A DNA stretch of 64,000 bases from Aurelia coerulea (lineage: Eukaryota; Cnidaria; Scyphozoa; Semaeostomeae; Ulmaridae), in assembly GCA_039566865.1 (NCBI GenBank), contig CM076943.1, positions 31,566,663 to 31,630,662 of the forward strand, written 5' to 3'. Shown in pieces: positions 11,312 to 24,000 of this stretch. Position 1 is the first letter of the stretch, and every line of letters starts with the position of its first letter. The notes beneath the pieces are model-generated. The model made no database searches, had not been told where the DNA came from, and saw nothing but the letters and a program-made list of their open reading frames with translations. Made by a program: the position numbers and the translations under genes.

Positions 11312-12928
11312 ATGAAATCATTGTTGGCCTGCATTCTGCTCTGCATTGCAGCAAGGGCCAATGTTTCTCATGCCATTAAATGCGATGGGTACATCAGAGT
11401 GATTGACACGTTTGCAGATGGGTACAGAGCACGTTTGTCGTTGCCGGTTCTCAAGAATGCAAATAGCTGGAAGCTTGAAATAGAGCTTGATAAGCCACTG
11501 ACTGTGTTTGACACTCCACATGGTGATATTCAAGGAAATAATAAGTCCGGGCCACAAATCAACATAACAAGCCTCAGACACAACGGAAAACTCCAGGCTT
11601 CGACCAACTTTACGCTTGAATGCACGATGCACTATCCAAGAAGCATGATACCACGACCCAAGATACAACGAATGCGATTTGGCGAGTTTGTTTGCGAGCC
11701 GGAAGAAATTGCGAAACCAGGAGGTGGCAAAACACTCGATTGTCTACTAGCGAGAAAGCTGCCAAGTTGCAATTTGCTGATTCAGAAGATTTCAATCTGG
11801 CCAGACGGATATCGAGCAAAGGTGACTGTCCCAGTGAATAATGCCACTAACTCTTGGAAAATTTTATTGATCTTTAACAAAAATATTCAAGTTCTTGATT
11901 TCCCACAAGGTGATCTTCAGTCTAAAGTAAACAACACTGAATTCACAGTTAAGAATAAAGATTACAATGGGAAACTAAAAGCTGGCACAAAATTCACATT
12001 TGATATGACCATTCACTACAAACGAGGACAAACTTGGACAAATCTTGTTGCTATCATATTCGACCCTGCATGGTACATTTGTGCAAATGATAAGTATAGA
12101 GAGATCCTTTACAACCGATACAAAGAAGTTAGCCTCCCAGAAGCAAGTGCTTCAAGCAGCAAGTCATGCGAGGACAACGTGAAATACCGGGTCCGGTTTC
12201 CTGATGGATTTACTGGGGAGATGAATATTCCCGTTGCCAAAGATATGTCTGGCTGGAAAGTGTTGGTTAGATTTGATGAGAATATTACAACATTCGATAT
12301 AGCTGATGCGGACATCTCAGGAGGAAAGAAGTCAGGAAACAGTTTCTCGTTAGTCAACAAGCAGCATAATTCACGATTAGCCAAGGGCGCAAAGTTGAAG
12401 CTATCATTCACGGTGCATTATCAACGATCACTTGACCCAAAACCGAAAATCATCGAAATCAAATTTGAAAACTTCGAGTGCGAGTCCAACGCCGCTTCTC
12501 TGGGAAGAGCATCGCTTCCGCTTGGTGCAGAATGGTTAAGTGGGTGCGGCAAAGTACCGCCTACACCAGCTCCATTGCCTGACTGCAGGGTTTTATTCCG
12601 CGCGGTCGATACATGGCCTGATGGTGTACGCGGCTATTTGAAGATACCTATCAACCGCAATGTAAACGGATGGAATGTCACAGTATACTACGACCAGAAA
12701 ATAACCACTTTCGACGTTTTCCAAGCTGATAAGATCATTGCAAGTGACGGCAGATATTTTGTGCTCAGAAACCATCAGTACAACGCGCAGCTCAAGAAGG
12801 GGGCACAACTAGATTTTGGCATAACGATTCACTACCCACGAAACATGAATCCGAAACCTGAGATCACGTACGCAAAATTTAACAATGAGGACATTTGTGA
12901 AGTTCCGGATGAAGACTGTCCAGAATAA
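11312..12928 (+). CDS. Secreted protein with four CBM2-like carbohydrate-binding domains
   Basis: This is a single-exon gene of 538 residues. Residues 1-21 form a signal peptide (hydrophobic LLACILLCIA, cleavage after SHA), so the product is secreted. Four tandem domains follow at about residues 24-128, 153-257, 286-390 and 425-529. Each is bracketed by a Cys pair exactly 104 residues apart (C24/C128, C153/C257, C286/C390, C425/C529) and carries a core Trp at +29 (W53, W182, W315, W454), then a motif like HNGKL and a strand ending in HY. This pattern resembles family 2 (cellulose/chitin-binding) carbohydrate-binding modules; I infer one disulfide per domain. Sequons at N84, N99, N177, N324 and N455 suggest glycosylation. 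There is no catalytic domain, so it is probably a lectin-like or matrix protein. The ATG opens directly on the signal peptide. AATAAA overlaps the stop codon. The ligand is unknown. Confidence 0.88.
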   Translation: MKSLLACILLCIAARANVSHAIKCDGYIRVIDTFADGYRARLSLPVLKNANSWKLEIELDKPLTVFDTPHGDIQGNNKSGPQINITSLRHNGKLQASTNFTLECTMHYPRSMIPRPKIQRMRFGEFVCEPEEIAKPGGGKTLDCLLARKLPSCNLLIQKISIWPDGYRAKVTVPVNNATNSWKILLIFNKNIQVLDFPQGDLQSKVNNTEFTVKNKDYNGKLKAGTKFTFDMTIHYKRGQTWTNLVAIIFDPAWYICANDKYREILYNRYKEVSLPEASASSSKSCEDNVKYRVRFPDGFTGEMNIPVAKDMSGWKVLVRFDENITTFDIADADISGGKKSGNSFSLVNKQHNSRLAKGAKLKLSFTVHYQRSLDPKPKIIEIKFENFECESNAASLGRASLPLGAEWLSGCGKVPPTPAPLPDCRVLFRAVDTWPDGVRGYLKIPINRNVNGWNVTVYYDQKITTFDVFQADKIIASDGRYFVLRNHQYNAQLKKGAQLDFGITIHYPRNMNPKPEITYAKFNNEDICEVPDEDCPE

Positions 12929-14129
12929 ACTACCAAACAGAAAATTAAAAGGGTATTAGCTTACAAGATTACCAAGAACAAAAAGTTATTAGGATAATTG
13001 ATTGAAATATTAGTTTAAATCATGCACAATCGTAAAATTACTTTGGTCTATCCTGAACCATTTGAAACATATAAATTACATAGCATCTGAGCACATCCGC
13101 ACATAAACGTTGTACTTTTGGATAAGGAGAACATATAACTATTATCGCAGCATCACCAAAACTATTCTTGTGTTCTCTCTCTATTTTTGAGCTTCCTTCG
13201 TTCGAAGCTGGGCTAATGACGAATTTCACTCGTTCTATGTCAGTCTAAATATCTAAACAATCCAAAAAGTAATTTTAGAATGGTAGAATGAAGAGAAGTA
13301 ACTGTTAAAGAAGGAGAAATATGTCGTGAAGAATAATGCGTTGCAAAGAATTAATGCGTAATTAACGAAATTCAGAAAGAATACACCGAAACTGCCTGGT
13401 TTTGAGGAAAACACGGCAAAATTCGTCAGTGCTTATTCAAAATTCAACAAAAAAATCTGATACCGCACTTTTGTAATTTGATCATAACTTCAAGATTAGA
13501 GTTTTTCGACTTTATATTTAAACTAATACAGTTAAAACAAATTTGATACCGATAAAATTAATATCTAAAAAATGCTAATACATTGAGTTAAATTGTTTAA
13601 ATGTTATCAATTATACGAAAACCAAAAAATCTAATGCATTTCTAGATATATTTATTGAAGATAATTTCCTACCGCTATCAAAATTTCTCGTAAAGGCACA
13701 TTTCAATGTAGAAGAATATAGAATTACTAGAATCTTTCTGAATGAAGCCTAGTGGGACAGACTCTGGAAAATAGCTTTAAAGTTGAATAGGACTAACGTC
13801 GTGTAAACTATCCCAGGGCTCCCTGGCAAGTTTTGTATCAAGGCAATGATCATCTCAACGAGAACCGTCCGTATCATATCAAAGTCTCTATAGGGTATGC
13901 ATTGAGTGATTTTGGCGATGATACAGTTTGAAAATCTCCTTCTTTTTAAACACAGGTGATAATTTACTGATTTTACTCAAAAGGGTTCCATCATGCCGCT
14001 TCTTGTGCAGGATGAAATACACCAAAACCTTACATTCAGGAAATTTGAAGAATATTGGGATTACATTATCTCCCATCTTGCACAAATGTTTTAACTGTTT
14101 GCATCAACATCTTTCATCTTAAAAATATA
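12929..14129. other. Convergent intergenic region, no gene seen
   Basis: This is the 3' flank of the CBM2-like gene, AT-rich, with no exon or structured RNA recognised. The next gene ends on the opposite strand at 15086. Confidence 0.45.
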
Positions 14130-14960
14130 CCGGGTGACCCAGACAAAAGTGACCCAACGCAATCTGTTACAGAAAATTAAGTAAGTGGCCGATTGAAATG
14201 CTTCAAACGTTGTTGTGTCGCTAAAAGACTAGCTTATGCTATGAGTATTTTTCAAGATTTTTTTCGCCACGGTAAATTTCCAAACTTAAGGATTTCGGAG
14301 GAAAAGGGCATGCCTGAAATCCTCAAAAAGTCGTCAAAAACATCGGATCGATTTACAGCCATTTCAAATCTTCAAAACAACAAGGAGCGTGTTTCATTTC
14401 AACCTGGGAATGCCGGGTGTCCCAAAATGATGTATTATTGTTTGATTGCTTACATGTCCATAACCAATGAACCGATTTTCAAACACTTTGTTTTATTTGA
14501 TTGCCTAAAGGCTAAATTGTATTTTAAGATGCTGGTTGTGGTTTTACCAGTTTTTGAAAATCGGTTCATCGGTTATGGACATATAAGCAATCAAACAATA
14601 ATACATCATTTTGGGACACCCGGTAGGTAACTCAGTCGGAAGTATTCAGAGCAAGTTTATAGGCCCTAGGTACTTAAATATATTCTCAGGCAGAATGAAA
14701 CACGCTCCTCGTTGTTTTGAAGATCTGAAACGGCTTCAAATTGATCGCCTGTTTTTGATGACTTTTTGAGAATTTCAAGCCTACCCTTTTCCTCAAAATC
14801 CTTAATTCGGGAACTTTCCCGGGCCAAAAAAAATGCGAAAAATACTCATAATGTAGGCTAGTCTTTCAGGGACAGAACAACGTTTGAAATATTTCAATCT
14901 GCCACTTACGTCTTTTTCTATGACAGATTGCATTGGGTCACTTCTTTCTGGGTCACCCGG
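14130..14960. mobile_element. mariner-like MITE, TA-flanked (0.83 kb)
   Basis: It starts CCGGGTGACCCAGA and ends TCTGGGTCACCCGG, with TA on both sides (14128-14129, 14961-14962). The inverted arms extend at least 130 bp: GGCCGATTGAAATGCTTCAA on the left matches the complement of TTGAAATATTTCAATCTGCC on the right. A smaller element is nested inside. No transposase is present. It sits just downstream of the stop codon of the ATRR-like gene and may overlap its 3' UTR. Confidence 0.85.
14413..14623. mobile_element. Nested hairpin MITE with CCGGGTGTCCC ends
   Basis: This 211-bp element has near-perfect arms of about 75 bp running inward from CCGGGTGTCCCAAAATGATG and its complement, with a loop near 14500-14545. 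It is inserted in the larger MITE at 14130-14960, which is therefore older. The ends match the mariner-like CCGGGTGTCCC class also seen at 24654-25216 and 50388-51090. TA is present on the right and TG on the left. Confidence 0.85.
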
Positions 14961-15085
14961 TAGAACAGATTGTTCTACTTTGAGATGCAAATTGAAATCT
15001 ACGCATTATTAACCCAACCTAATTTCAGAAATCAATAATCAGACATCTTTAGTTCTTTTGAGAGTTTAACAGCGCTGACGTTTCT

Positions 15086-18000
15086 TTATGTCGGGGCCTG
15101 ACGTGGCTCGACAAGGATTTCATTGACGGAGCAATACTCAGGTTGTGTGGCAGCATACAACACAGCATTTGCAATGTCTTCTGGCTCTAAAATCTTTGGT
15201 GTTTTCTCACTGAAATCATACAGATCTTTCGCCTACAGAATAGAGCATATTAAAGCTGAATAAGAAAACAGGCTGTTAAATAATTCAAGTTGAGGCGATA
15301 TGAAAGAATATCTGAAGGAGGAAAAGGAACTGCTTGCATTTTAACATGTTAACAAGTCCTGGAATATAGAATCTCCAACAAAAATATCAGTTAGGTAAAG
15401 AAGTTTCATGTTTTAGACAATTTTAAAAGCTGATATGGTGCATAGATTTCCCAGACTGTTGAATCTTGAGATGAAGATCAAACTGGCAAACAGAGACAAA
15501 GTTTTGGTGTCTATGTCAAAATCTACAGATGGCTATGTCTTTATGGCGAGGAGAATTAAACATTGGTTTGACAACGTTTGTTAGGCATGATGAGGAGGCT
15601 GGCAATTATTTTGCTGGCGAGACAGTCAGTTAAAATACCTATGTCATGGGAGTATGATAACAAACCTAGCAACAAGTGTAATGGGGCCTTAACGGATTTT
15701 CGAAGTATTCCTCTTCGCATACAGCACACATATTTCAAAAGACTTAGGACTGTCTGGCAAGTAAAACTGACCTGCGTTTTCCTTTTTCCCATAGGCATAA
15801 TGAAAGCTTGACAACCGAAACCGACAAGATAAATTCTGATCAATTCTACTACACCTAAATGTTCACAAGAAAGCCTGAAATTTGTTTCTTGGTTAATGTG
15901 CGACTTTCATCAATAAATTAAATCGCAGATAATTGAAATCACTTCGCTTGATCAGCTTCTGCAATATCGACCAAAAGAAGCAACGTTTGCTTACTCAGCT
16001 GGTAAACACAAAATAAAGAGTGTCTGCTAAAATGTGGTCGTACTTGTGTCGCGTTCTGAGCTGATATTACGGCATCACATCAAAACACCATAATTCAAGG
16101 ATAATCAGTCATTAGACTCCCAAATAGATGAATATTTTAAAAGATAATCCCAGAAATTTGAGTGTCACGAAGTTGCAAAAAACTTGATCTCATGAAGGTT
16201 CATAACACAAAATCCTTCTTATCATGCCAGACAACTTCCTAAGATCAACAGTCTATTGGAAAATACCAATTAAAAGTAAATTCAACAATACAGACGCACA
16301 TCATGGATATCCAGAGTAGCTGAGCTGAGACTGATCGAAAGAGTAACCGACATATAACTGTCACTGAGATAACTATCAGGTGTGTAGACTTTTCAAAATG
16401 CTGCCGTTCCCTGGCGATTACGGCAGTAAGACAGCACTGCAAATTCATTAGTGGACATCATCACTTGGGAAAAAGGCCATCCGAAAAAGGCCATCCATAA
16501 ACCTTCAAAATTGGCTGAGAACAATGATTGAATTTCATTAGTTCTTTTGCCTTAGAGTATGGACAATAACGTGCTATCGCGATATCATGGAAATTTGATC
16601 ACAACTTAGCCGTGTTTTGAAGGTTTCCTGAAGGAGCTTTCTTGAGAAAATTCCTCGTAAATTCAGAGCGGGATGGCCGATTTCAGTGAGGTGAATTTCA
16701 AAACCAACTTTCCCATGTGCGCTATAATACGATATTTGCCACTAGTGTTGATTTGATGTTACAGGAACAGTATTCCAAAGCATTAAGATTATTGTTCTGA
16801 CTTTGAGAGAAGAGAAAAATGTCCGGATAACCAAAAAGTCAGGATAATAAAGGCCATACTACAAAAGTAACATAGAAGCTGTATCTACCTCCTGATCTGT
16901 TGTGTGTTGTACAAGTTCTGTGCGCACATCACCTAGAACAGAAATAAACATGGACAATTCCAAAGATTTTGGGCACAATCTACAGCATACGTCCTGGCAA
17001 AACATCAAATGGTTATGGCGGAGATGCTACGCAGAATCAAACTATCAAAAACATTTAAACCTTCAAAGGGACCTCTGCACGTGTCATCTTTTTTTATTCG
17101 CAGCCATATTTGTTGACCATGAAATCGCGACGACATAAAGACCACAGCAGGATGTACTCATGAAGCATGCCGGCTGCTAAGGCCCCTTTATGGGGAATCG
17201 ACATAGGTATATCGGGAATGGCCGCTATAAATAGGCTGAAGAAAACTCCTACATACGTTTTGTTTCTTCTGCTAGACAATCAAATGGCATGTGCCAAAGT
17301 AATCATAACCACGTAAAGTCATGCACAAAAATACTTGACTTTTTTAGTTATTTAGTTAAATGCACACTGTCGTGGTAGTGATTGGCTAGTCATAATGTTG
17401 CAATCAATACAGTAACAAAGAACCTTGCCTCTGAATAATTACCAAGCCTTTATGCTCTTGGATCATACTTTGTTTCGAGAATAAAGGGAGTGTATTTCAG
17501 TGTACAGCGTAAATATTGAAACTTGCCTTATTCTATTCTTTTCTATTGTCTTATTCACCCAATCAGCACCACGATTGTGTGCCTTTAACTTTGGCTCAAC
17601 TGTAGGTTTCTTATATGCATGGGCATTGAATTTGTTTGCTCCAAGAGATACTAAAGTCATACTCATAATCTTTCTGTGCGATGCGCAAAGCCCTTTCGTG
17701 GACGTGATTTATTCTTTGATCCATTTTGATCAAATTTTATGCCAAGAAGATTCTCCTCAGTAGATTCTTTCAAACATTCGCCTCCTATTTTGATAGATAC
17801 TCCATTGTCTTTTGCACCGAAAATCATTAAATGGCATTTATCATCAGCTTGCTTCATGAGATTGTTCAGAAACCACTCACGTAGCTTAAGGGCATCATTT
17901 TCTAAATGCGCAATGAAAGTATCGATTTTTGGACCATGCGCATAAATCGTTGTATCATCCGCATAGTTACATATTTCCGTCTCCTCTAGGAACATAAACA

Positions 18001-21000
18001 AGTCATTCAGGTATATGTTTAACAAAAGGGGACCTAGGACAGGTTGACCATTGCATCCCATCAGAGTTGACAGTCACAGTTGACCATCACATCCCCTCAC
18101 AGACAAAAAGACCATCACAGCTGCGACACCGAGATGCTCGCAACTGCTGACAGCTAGATGGCGAGATGTTTCGCAGATTATCCTATGTTTTTAGTAGACA
18201 AGGTTGTCAAATGTTTTCTGGATAGACAATATAATCCTAGGCCAAAAGTTTTAACTGTACCTGAAAAGCCATTTATGTTTTTGTTTGCCCTTCTTAGGGC
18301 ACTATAGCCTACGACTAAAAAGAAACTTACAAATTCAAATCTACCCCCTGCTGCTGCTCGTCCGTTGCCTACAAATTCCAGTGCGCTAGCTGCATTGATA
18401 GCTACTTTGGGAAAACAAGTCGCCATCTGGCTGTCTACAGCGTTGAGTATCTCGGTGTCAAAACGCCAGGAAAGTCAATTATAGGTAGTTTGTCGGCAGT
18501 TGAAGATCACATGAACAAGAATGGGCATGCTGGTTCCCTTGATGATTTCAGTATCATAGCTACGACCTCCAAGGAATTCGACTTACTAAATTTGAAAGTT
18601 TATTAATAGCACGAGATCGGCCTACAGTTAATTCTCAGCAGTCGTCAATTCTTTTTTGTTTTTTAATTCCCCCCCAGGTACTTCCTGTGGGCGTGTTTCC
18701 CCCCTCTGATAATTATTACATAAAATTTACAAGTGTGTTTACAACTATCATGATAATATCCATTTACTATAAATAGCTTGCGTACTCTTAATTGGATTGA
18801 GAATGAATCGTGTAAGACGCGAAATATCTCTGGACTGTCAACTCAAATAGTAAACCACAATTTGAGTCTTTAATATTTCGCCATTTCGTCCTAATTACAA
18901 TCAACATGATTCGAGTCTTCAAATGCGTCTTAACAGGAAAATTGTTGTCCTCTTTCTCCTTGCCATACGAATGGAAATGTATTTATGCATGCTTATGTCA
19001 AGACCAAAGTAACCTTAGATATGTTGCAGAGAGTTTGTGCGTTTACAATTTATGCCGTAATTGTGTCGTATCTCTCCCAAAAGAGTAAATTAACGCTCAC
19101 TAATGGAATTTCTTTGGTCCTGGACATAAATACAAAACAGGCAACTTTTCATATTCATCTGTAATATAATCATATTGCAAAGAGTTTTCAAAAAGTTACA
19201 GTTTTATTGGGTGGTCACCTGGTATTTTTGTGATAAACAGGTATTGGTACAGGTATAGGGTTAGGCAAAATCGGCAAAATCAGAAATTATCACAATGAAA
19301 TAGTGACAACAATGATATAAAACCACATTGAAATATAATACCTGGTTGGATTGTCGTAACTTTGATCCCCGAGTCAGCAGTTTCTAGTCGAAGTCCTTGT
19401 GAAACAGCCTCAACAAAAAATTTGGATCCTGAGTATACGGAGAGTCCTGGAAATACCTGTTAACGTGGGAAATGAAATATTATGTCATTTCTGTATGAAA
19501 ATATAGCTACTGATGATCAAAAAATATTTTCAACTTTATACTTAGCTGTTTTGTAAGAAGAGAAGGGCAACGCAATGAAGAAAACGTGCATCCTTTGAGC
19601 AATCAAACTAGGTGAGCCATAGAAAGTTCCCGCGTTTGAAAATTCGTAGCATGAAAAGTACTGGGTGGATTTGAGTGAATTAATATTTGCTTAATAGCCG
19701 AGAGATTGAAGTATTTTTGTAATTTTTCTTATGTTTCTACGAGCACTGAAAACATTAGTAAATTAGATTTTACAAAAATTTCTCGATTTCAAAATGCCAG
19801 AAAAACGGCCTAAACACTTGATCAAATCGTAAAGAAACTTCTCGCACAGAACAATACAGAAGGTATCATTTTTCATAAGATATTGTTGCATATCGGTGCG
19901 TTGCCTTTTACCTGTGACGTAAAGAAAGCTTGAACAATTATGATAAAATTCTGTTAATAACCAAAATTATGTTTATAAGTCCATTTCTCAGTTGGACATT
20001 CTTTGGTAAGTTAAATAATTGACAAAGATAATTTACCTTTCTACCAGCATCGGAAGACATAACAATGATGTGTCCAGTTTTTCGTTGCAACATTCCAGGT
20101 AAAACTGAATTAATACTGTTGAGAACACCCTTGAAAAAATGAAGGCAATGAGAACAATAAAAGCTGTGTCACCTTATAACGAACAGTTTTGCAACAAGTA
20201 TTAGAAATTATATAGCTCGTAAATCCAATTATTCAGGAGACAAACCTACGCAGACCGCATAGAAAATGACATGCTGCTTTGCTTTTGAACGGAATGCAAC
20301 TAAATAGTCAAAGTTCTCTCTTGCAATACATCTTGAAAAGTAGAATACAATGTGTTCAGTTGAAATAAAGATTCATATCTTGTGTATACTTGATTTAACT
20401 TCTGGTTCACCAGCCCTGCAAATTGCAGGCCTGTGATTAGCTTTGATTTACGTTCAAATATTCATCATAAAAGCGACGAAGTCTGCGAGAAATCTTTGAT
20501 AGGTCAAATATTTACAAAACGAAGTAAAGTCTAATGAACGGAAATTTACCTTACAGTTGACATCAACCGTTCTTTCCCATTCATCAGCATGGAGATTCTT
20601 CATCATTGTGTAATACATGACTCCAGCACAACACACAATGATATCTACTGGTCCTAGTGTTTCTTCTGTTTGTGACACAAGATCCAGCATCTAATAGATG
20701 TAAAAGACCACTATAAAATGTACAGAGAAATATCCGATAAAGGCATGAATGGCCTCAGCCCAAAAGTCGACCAAAACGGTAAGAAAAGAGTGTCACAAAC
20801 AAAATCTGCACCGAGTGTATACAAAAGTCGGGTCTTTATCAGATAACATTTGTGGCGAAAATCTATAAAATAGTTTTTGTTTAAGCTCCATTATGTAGCA
20901 AAATGTTAAAGTTGCTAAATCAGCTATTCCTTGCTGCAGTAAATTTCAGTCCATCATTAGCAATTTTAGCAAAAGTTGTTTCTACTTCTTGATGCTTTCT

Positions 21001-24000
21001 TGCACCAACATTCATCGCTTTGCCTTGTGGCCCACAAGTTCCCACACAAATTCATCGCTTCCTTCCAGCTCAAACTTAAACAAAGAAGTTCCGTTGTTTG
21101 GAAGTGAAATGTCTTTGATGATGAAACTTCAACAGTACAGAAGCAAAGCAATCGATCACAAACTTTTGATGTTCATCGCCTTCCCGCGCCTTGATCTTTT
21201 AGCAAAGCGCATGGTTTTATCGCCATGCCGTTTGTATTGGACGACAAATTTCTACCACACATGAACATTTGGCAATGAAGAAGGCGCTGATAGTTTATCC
21301 GTAGTGGTATTCGAAACCATGGAAAATAATTAGTGGTCCTCTGGGGATAAGAAATAAGGAGCAATAACTGAGTCCTTCGTTTTCCAACACAGTGTTTTTT
21401 TAATTCAATTCCTTGGTAGTGAAAAAATGTACTCTGGTTGTTCAGAAACTTACACTTGCATGGACAATGATTCATGTACCAGGCCCATTCCAAGAATCTT
21501 GCAAAACACATCGTTAGTATAAAAACTGTTAACCAATGAATGATCTAACTAATTTCAACTGAATCAATTTTGATGTCAAACTGGGCCATTCTTTTAAACG
21601 GGAAAACTTTGCTGAACAGAGTTGCGAGATTTACCTCATCCAATTACATTTGCAAACATCCTATGTTTTGTCTTCACACCCGATAGTAACTAAATTGAAC
21701 GAATCTCTTTACAAGAGGATTGACCATTTTCCAAGAGATTTATTTTATCTATTTCATACCATTCTCGAAAGCTATATGAATAAAATTTGAAAATTAGGCT
21801 TTTTCGATATGGTTCACAACTTACTTGCTGCCTATTGACAACATCAGTTCTTACTGCTATGCCCACATGACCTTCTTGGACAATACTGTTTCGAACATCT
21901 TCCAATCTGTAAATTAGAAATTAAGAATAATGCCATAAAAATTCAATACCGTATTTTCAATTCGACAAAATAAATTTCCAAATAAAATCGAAGTATGATA
22001 ATACACTAAACATATCGGACAGTACCCTTTTATCGCTACTGTTCCTAGCTGACTTGCTCCTAAATATTTAGAAGACCGATCATAATGCATGCATATCATT
22101 GAAAAGAACACAAATCAACTTTAATCAAGTGACTATATATTTCCATCTACAAATCATTCAATGATGTCGATGAATAAATTTCGGCTCGAGCTTCTCGCCA
22201 TTTTGGCCAAAGAATGATAATTTACGCCGAACGATCTGCTTTGATAGATAAGGTTCATCTTTTAATCTTTCTAATGTATATTGTTTGGTAACTCTGCTGA
22301 TCCAGCCTATCTTTATTACTCTGCGATAATCAATACCACATTTCGAATGCATTTACCCTATACGTCAGCAATGAAATAACATGTGCCTTCAGCAAGTTCT
22401 TCTTAGTTTTTATATTGACATTGCTGTTATAAGTTTCTTTCAGTTCCAGGCCGATATTTGTTTCTATTCCCATTCTCCTCTCGATTTCCCTTAAGGTAGC
22501 TTCACTACATAAAATCTACATTTGTCAATTTTTTTCCAGATTTTGTTTTCTTGCATTTTATATCATTTTGATATGTGGACTTCAAACTGCTTGCCACTGT
22601 ATCTTCAATCTATTGCTCTAAAGCCTTGAAAATTAATTTCAAAGTTGGGTACTCCAGTTCTCCTGGAAGAATTTATCCGGTTTCCATGGTAACCGATGAT
22701 CAAAACGTTGGCTGTGCCCCCATTTCTCTCCTCTTTTCCAGCCTGTGCTTTCGTATTATGGTCCCCCTGTGGCAACCACATGCAGTGGAGGCTTCTCCTA
22801 TCCCATAATGCTCCTGTCTCTCCCACACTGCTCTTTCAAATTTATCGCTCTTGCCTGTGTTGTTTTCTCTTCATTTTCATCAAAATGAAGTGCTGCGAGG
22901 CTACTGTTTGGCAGTTTGCTCAAAATATACCGAAGAAACGAAGAAAGTTCAGTGTCAGAACACAGAGTCGCAGGAAGAAAAAGTGTTTCAAAGGTACAAG
23001 ATGTGCAGATATCCAGCAGCAAAGTGGATTTAGGCCAGCTGCCCAAGAGCCAAGAGTGAGGTGAGGGTGGTGATCAAAAATGAAAATTGGAGATTTGGGC
23101 CTAATCCTGCAGCTCCTGATTATCGAGATTCACAAGACGCTAGTCCTGTTATCTCTGCCTCAAAAAGGAGGAAGAAGCAAGCTAGGAATGCAGATGAAAC
23201 AGCTGAAACACGCGAGACTATACAGAATTCAGAGGTCTGATGTGATAACACAACTGAAATGTCTGCTGCTGATGATGAAAAGGATACAGGATTGTATACC
23301 TAGAAAATATTCTTGAGGGCATGCATGGCTACAAAAGAGGTACGATGCTGATGACAGATGGCAGAGAATGTTTCCAAAAAGAGAGGACTGACCAGTAAAA
23401 TTTGTTTTGAATGCACTGTTTGCAGCAAAAATAAGCTCAAAAATATTACCATGGATGCAAATAAAACAAGCAAAGAAACCACTGTTTCAAGTGATGTGAA
23501 CATGAATGATGTCAGTTTTCGCTGTTGGTGAAATCTCGGCGCAACTGGTAGGCATGCGTTGATGCAAAACCTAGGCATGATTTGTGGTACTTGTTTGTGT
23601 GGTAAAGTCATACTTGAAGGTAGCCATAGAAAAGATAAAAAGAGAGTACAAACAGCTGAATATTGTCAAAGGAGCAAATTCAAGGTGGCAAAACTTAAAT
23701 GAATGAGAACGGCTGAAAAGAGTAGATGGTGTAGACATATGAAGCTGAGGGTTTTAATGAAGATATGATCATTGGAAACATTAGAAAAAGCAGAAAAAGG
23801 GTTGTTAGATATTTAGAAAGAGGAAATTAGAAAAGAAAAAAGTGACTGCTCACTGCAGATACAGATTTTTTGTGCAAAGCATAAAACTCTAACTTTAACA
23901 TCGTTTTTCTCAAAATACGATTTTCGGACAACGTAAAATTGCCCCCCAGGATTATTTTTGGTTTGCCTACTTGCATTGACCCCAAATTTGGTACAGAGTA

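Noticed and set aside
20454..20690. Stand-alone SDR gene starting at [10 protein letters not shown]
   Set aside because: That Met is internal; the cofactor-binding exon and an in-phase upstream exon precede it.
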